From NCBI RefSeq assembly GCF_964204865.1, contig NC_135250.1:13144001-13208000 (forward strand): 64,000 nucleotides of DNA, read 5' to 3'. This document shows, in pieces, positions 61,601 through 64,000 of the stretch. The notes under the pieces were generated by a model. The model had not been told where the DNA came from. It was given only the letters and a program-made list of their open reading frames with translations, and did no database searches. The translations under genes were made by a program, and so were the position numbers. Every line of letters begins with the position of its first letter. Positions within the stretch are counted from its first letter, which is position 1. This DNA is from Styela clava. Its lineage: Eukaryota; Chordata; Ascidiacea; Stolidobranchia; Styelidae.

Positions 61601-63423
61601 TAAAAATTGAACAGAAATAAGTTTTGATTTAGAAGGCCCCTGACAGGTTAAAAACGCTGTTGTAGAAATTGGAAACTGGAAAATTTCTGGTGCACACGAC
61701 ACAACATTTGATTGAGTGGCTTTCGTGCGCTCGATGTACCTTTTGAACAATTCCGAAACTACCGACAGCGCCTGATATATTAGATAATTAATGTAAAGTG
61801 AATTCAATCGATTTTCATGGTACTGAAATGAATTTTACTCTGTGTGGTTTTATCGCAGACGTGGGGATTTTTAAAATGGTAAAATCTTTAAAACAGAGCT
61901 GAGTCAGTGTTGCAAGAACAGATCAGATTTGTCGAATTCACGAAATCGAATAAAAATAATCTGGTACTTTACCTCACATTTTTATATCCACAGAATGCGG
62001 TGGTATTTTAGAGGGGTAATGCCTACATTTTGTCAAGTCTACAACGGGTTAAGTTGAAAACAATAAAGCAAGACATTTTAAATGTATCCGTATCGAAAAT
62101 AGGTATCAAAACAAATTATATTCCGGCAGTTTATCTGACATTTTTTTATCCGCAGTTAGTCGTGGTATTTTAGAGCAGTGCATCCCGAACTTTTAAGCTC
62201 GCAACGCCTTCCTGTTCACAGTAAAAATTCTATGCAGCGCCTTCCTGTACACGGTAAAAATTCTATGATGACAGCAAAGTTATATGAATCACGATGTTTT
62301 GCCACCGAAGACATGGTCCTAATTTCGCATTGTTACTCACTCTCCAGCATTATTATGCAAGCGTGCCGTTTCTCTGATCCTATGTATTGTCACACAATTT
62401 ATGTTTTAAACTAGTTTTAATTGTGCTTTGAATAAAAATTCTAACAAAAAGACAATAGATGTAGTACTTGTTTTATTTAAATGTGTAAAAAAATATAATA
62501 AAAAAGCACGATCGACTCTACCTAGTCCGGCCCGCCACTGCATTTTGAATATTCAATGTGGCCGATACCAAAAATAATTGCCCAGCCCTGATCTAAGGCA
62601 ATATCATTATATTGTACTTATACATTGTTTTTTGCCATATATGATATTTAATAAATATTCTGCCAGGTCCACTCCTGCTATGCCCAGTGTACTCAAACCA
62701 CCTTCATTATTCAATTCTTCAATAAAAGAAGACAATACTGCGGAATCAATTGATGAAAAACCATATAAAGTTGAGCCTAAAAGTGAACATGAAAACGGAG
62801 TTGAAAGTAAGTTATTGCTTGAAATATATAAATTTTTCCAAAACACTCGTACAATTTCGGTCATAGGCAGGGAGTTTAATTTTAGGTAGTTGTCTTTACT
62901 GCTGCGATATAATCTCCGATCCATAAGTTTAGGCATTGTTTCTCGTTCTTAGGATAGGATATACATATTCATTTCTGGGGAGAGTAACGCAGATAAGACA
63001 GCTTAATCATATGGTGAACCACGGCCTCTGTTCCTGTTACTAAACCAGGTCTGGTATGGGATTAGTCGGCCAGTTATTTATTTTGGATGCATGGACTTGA
63101 TTCCTGGTTACCTAGGTACCTAAAATGTAGAAAAATAGAATTTATGTCTGACAATTGAAAAAAAATTGCACTGACCATTATTAAGCCAATCTAGATACAG
63201 TTTTGAATATTCATTCAGATTTTGCTTATTGCAAGTTGGTCACTCCGTTTCATTTTCACAACATTCTTCACATTTTCTTTTCTTTTTTTACCTAGATCCT
63301 ATTGGAATGGCAGTAAAACCATCTCCATCAAAGAATAGCGATGATGCCTTTATGGCTGGTGATGACATAATTGAATCGCCTTCATTTTACGACAACACTG
63401 CAGATGATTTGTATGCAATGTAG
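46658..63423 (+). CDS. BBS9: BBS9 (PTHB1), BBSome subunit
   Basis: Twenty-three exons: 46658-46772, 47157-47295, 48576-48754, 49966-50140, 50378-50456, 50536-50623, 51170-51268, 51973-52099, 52550-52731, 53248-53327, 53537-53596, 53926-54028, 54367-54477, 54884-55024, 55182-55271, 55838-55992, 56430-56582, 57055-57234, 60187-60321, 60785-60893, 61001-61145, 62667-62806, 63296-63423. All phases agree, giving 2913 nt and 970 residues (human about 887). Strong matches along the length include S-L-F-K near the start, D-K-I-I-V-G-S, G-N-Q-C, P-G-P-L-A-Y, S-Y-L-G-T, and R-R-L-L-T-R-F-K-D-K-T-P-A-P-L. Family knowledge: an N-terminal beta-propeller, then a GAE-like domain and helical C-terminal region; it is a core subunit of the BBSome coat for ciliary membrane-protein traffic. 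The Ser/Pro-rich C-terminal tail (exons 21-23) is poorly conserved and accounts for the extra length. Intron 14 has a GC donor. Introns 2, 3, 8, 13, 18 and 21 carry repeats. Confidence 0.96.
47301..48209. mobile_element. 909-bp hAT element inserted at the BBS9 exon 2 splice donor
   Basis: The ends TAGGGATGGG and CCCATCCCTA are inverted, with 'ggactcggattcgagtc' and 'gactcggaggattcgattcg' subterminal repeats. Identical 8-bp flanks ATCGTAAG lie at 47293-47300 and 48210-48217. The upstream copy holds the last three bases of exon 2 and the donor GTAAG. A second, truncated and inverted copy is at 57607-58472. Internal open frames at 47669-47884 are conserved between copies. Confidence 0.9.
49129..49885. 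mobile_element. 757-bp TIR element in BBS9 intron 3
   Basis: The ends ATATGGGCCATTCCAAG and CTTGGAATAGCCCATAT are inverted. The unit 'tcctgtagtgtcac' occurs three times (49502, 49691, 49857). A truncated inverted copy at 58473-59227 shows that the family is dispersed. It has no coding capacity. Confidence 0.8.
52330..52525. repeat. Inverted copy of the dispersed repeat, in BBS9 intron 8
   Basis: It contains 'ttactggaccaattgc'-like, 'gctttgaaattttcactt' and 'ctagaaggctattccttctt' blocks, then 'tttgaacatagctctcttgt', the reverse complement order of 40320-40512. It ends about 25 bases before exon 9. Confidence 0.65.
54530..54843. mobile_element. Non-autonomous hAT-type element in BBS9 intron 13
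   Basis: It starts CAGGGATGTGCGAAACTGCG and ends GGTTGCACTGCACACCCCTG. It is an inverted relative of the 3806 and 21872 copies. Flanks TTTTTAAT and TTTTAAAG suggest a degraded 8-bp duplication. It ends about 40 bases before exon 14. Confidence 0.78.
57607..58472. mobile_element. Truncated inverted copy of the TAGGGATGGG element
   Basis: From TAGGGATGGGACGAGTCC onward this is the reverse complement relative of 47301-48209. It stops abruptly after the bases matching 47435 or so, where the next element begins, so one terminal repeat is lost. Confidence 0.8.
58473..59227. mobile_element. Truncated inverted copy of the ATATGGGC element
   Basis: It is the reverse complement of about 49132-49835, including 'cactacaggacgg' units and the terminal 'cttttgcttggaatggccc'. 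The other terminus is missing. A duplicated 'tgacactacaggac' occurs near 58830. Confidence 0.8.
59265..59460. mobile_element. Small palindromic element with internal repeats
   Basis: 'acatttgaacccacgtacat' at the left is inverted as 'catgggttcaaatgt' blocks at the right, each arm carrying two copies. Direct repeats CGACTCGCATG at about 59258 and 59462 flank it like a target duplication. About 200 bp. Confidence 0.6.
61271..62590. mobile_element. 1.32-kb hAT-type element in BBS9 intron 21
   Basis: Perfect 8-bp flanks ATCTAAGG lie at 61263-61270 and 62591-62598. The ends are CAGGCCACATCCGGC and ATTGCCCAGCCCTG, with CCGGCCTGCG and CCGGCCCGCC subterminal blocks. Two related internal blocks around 61975 and 62125 share 'tatttta' and 'atatccacag'-type sequence. 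No intact transposase. Confidence 0.85.
62953..63115. repeat. Uninterrupted copy of the repeat split at 36970, in BBS9 intron 22
   Basis: 'gataagacagcttaatcata' joins directly to 'tggtgaaccacggcctctgt', whereas the counterpart at 36969/38757 is separated by a hAT element. Confidence 0.65.
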
Positions 63424-63440
63424 CTGCTGATAGAGGTTGA

Positions 63441-63446
63441 AATAAA
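63441..63446 (+). terminator. Poly(A) signal of BBS9
   Basis: AATAAA lies 18 bases after the TAG stop of BBS9, a plausible 3' end signal with a very short 3' UTR. Later A/T-rich hexamers could give longer forms. Confidence 0.5.
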
Positions 63447-64000
63447 TTTCATTTTGAATTGGCTATGCAAACTCTAGACTCAGATATACTTGTATGGCTG
63501 TCTTCGGAAGACTAATACAATGCATTGTTTCTTATTATTTATCAATAGCTATATTGAACTATCTCATGCCGTGGTAACTAAATTAATTGAAACTTTTTTA
63601 TCTCTGTTTTTGATAACGCTGTATTCATACACTGTACTGCATGAAAAAAATTTAGGATTTGTTTTGCAGCCTATTCGGATGTGTAGTTAGAATTTACTGA
63701 ATAGGAACAATATGCATATACAAGAAATCTTAATTTTTCAGATTCAGTCATAATTGAAGCGATAGTATCTGAATCACTAGTATTGTTATTTTGTGTCTTC
63801 AATTTGTATTATATGGCCTTTTCTAATTTATTTTAAGTCTTTGAAAATGTATATTGCAATCTTAACATTGTGAAATCGATATAATACCTTATTATTTCAT
63901 GTCAAAAACTGCAGGCGTGGGACTGCAGATGTGATTATTAAGTGATTAGTACACCATTCCACATTTTTAGACCAACAAAATTTATAAGTACATCTTGATT

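Noticed and set aside
1-64000. CRISPR arrays, bacterial operons, tRNA and rRNA genes
   Set aside because: None seen: no regularly spaced short repeats, and no tRNA or rRNA core sequences were recognised by eye; a tRNAscan or Rfam search was not possible.

Overview
The window is eukaryotic, animal nuclear DNA. It is AT-rich, its genes are split into many short exons by GT-AG introns, there are no prokaryotic operons, and the intergenic space is full of hAT-type transposon remnants. The best-recognised gene is BBS9/PTHB1, a ciliary BBSome subunit. An IL-17-family cytokine, a CUB-domain receptor and a secreted EGF-repeat protein indicate a metazoan with chordate-like immune and extracellular families. 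I favour an invertebrate deuterostome, most likely a tunicate (compact gene structures, AT-rich sequence, possible 5' leader acceptors just upstream of start codons). The sequence alone does not prove this.

Layout. 1-1836: no gene seen. 1837-6980 (+): six-exon CUB-domain single-pass receptor with a tyrosine-rich cytoplasmic tail. 8.1-10.03 kb: a truncated element plus a nested stack of hAT elements with clean 8-bp target duplications. 12.25-14.6 kb (-): a weakly supported three-exon gene, interrupted by an 826-bp element with near-perfect terminal inverted repeats. 16.55-17.91 kb (-): a complete three-exon IL-17-like cytokine. 23.36-31.74 kb (+): an 18-exon secreted protein of about 497 residues, with five repeats of a roughly 30-residue cysteine module followed by four complete EGF repeats and one truncated one. 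32-46 kb: mostly repeats and transposons, with one possible small membrane glycoprotein (-) and one orphan exon. 46.66-63.42 kb (+): complete 23-exon BBS9, whose introns hold several transposons. One of these duplicated the exon 2 splice donor, and another lies just upstream of the exon 19 acceptor.

The genes do not form one operon-like system. The first three recognisable products (receptor, cytokine, EGF protein) are all cell-surface or secreted and could be immune- or epithelium-related, but no functional link is shown. BBS9 is an unrelated housekeeping ciliary gene. Exon coordinates were worked out by hand from splice consensus and reading-phase continuity. In each of the four main gene models every junction is phase-compatible and the joined reading frame is open from ATG to stop.
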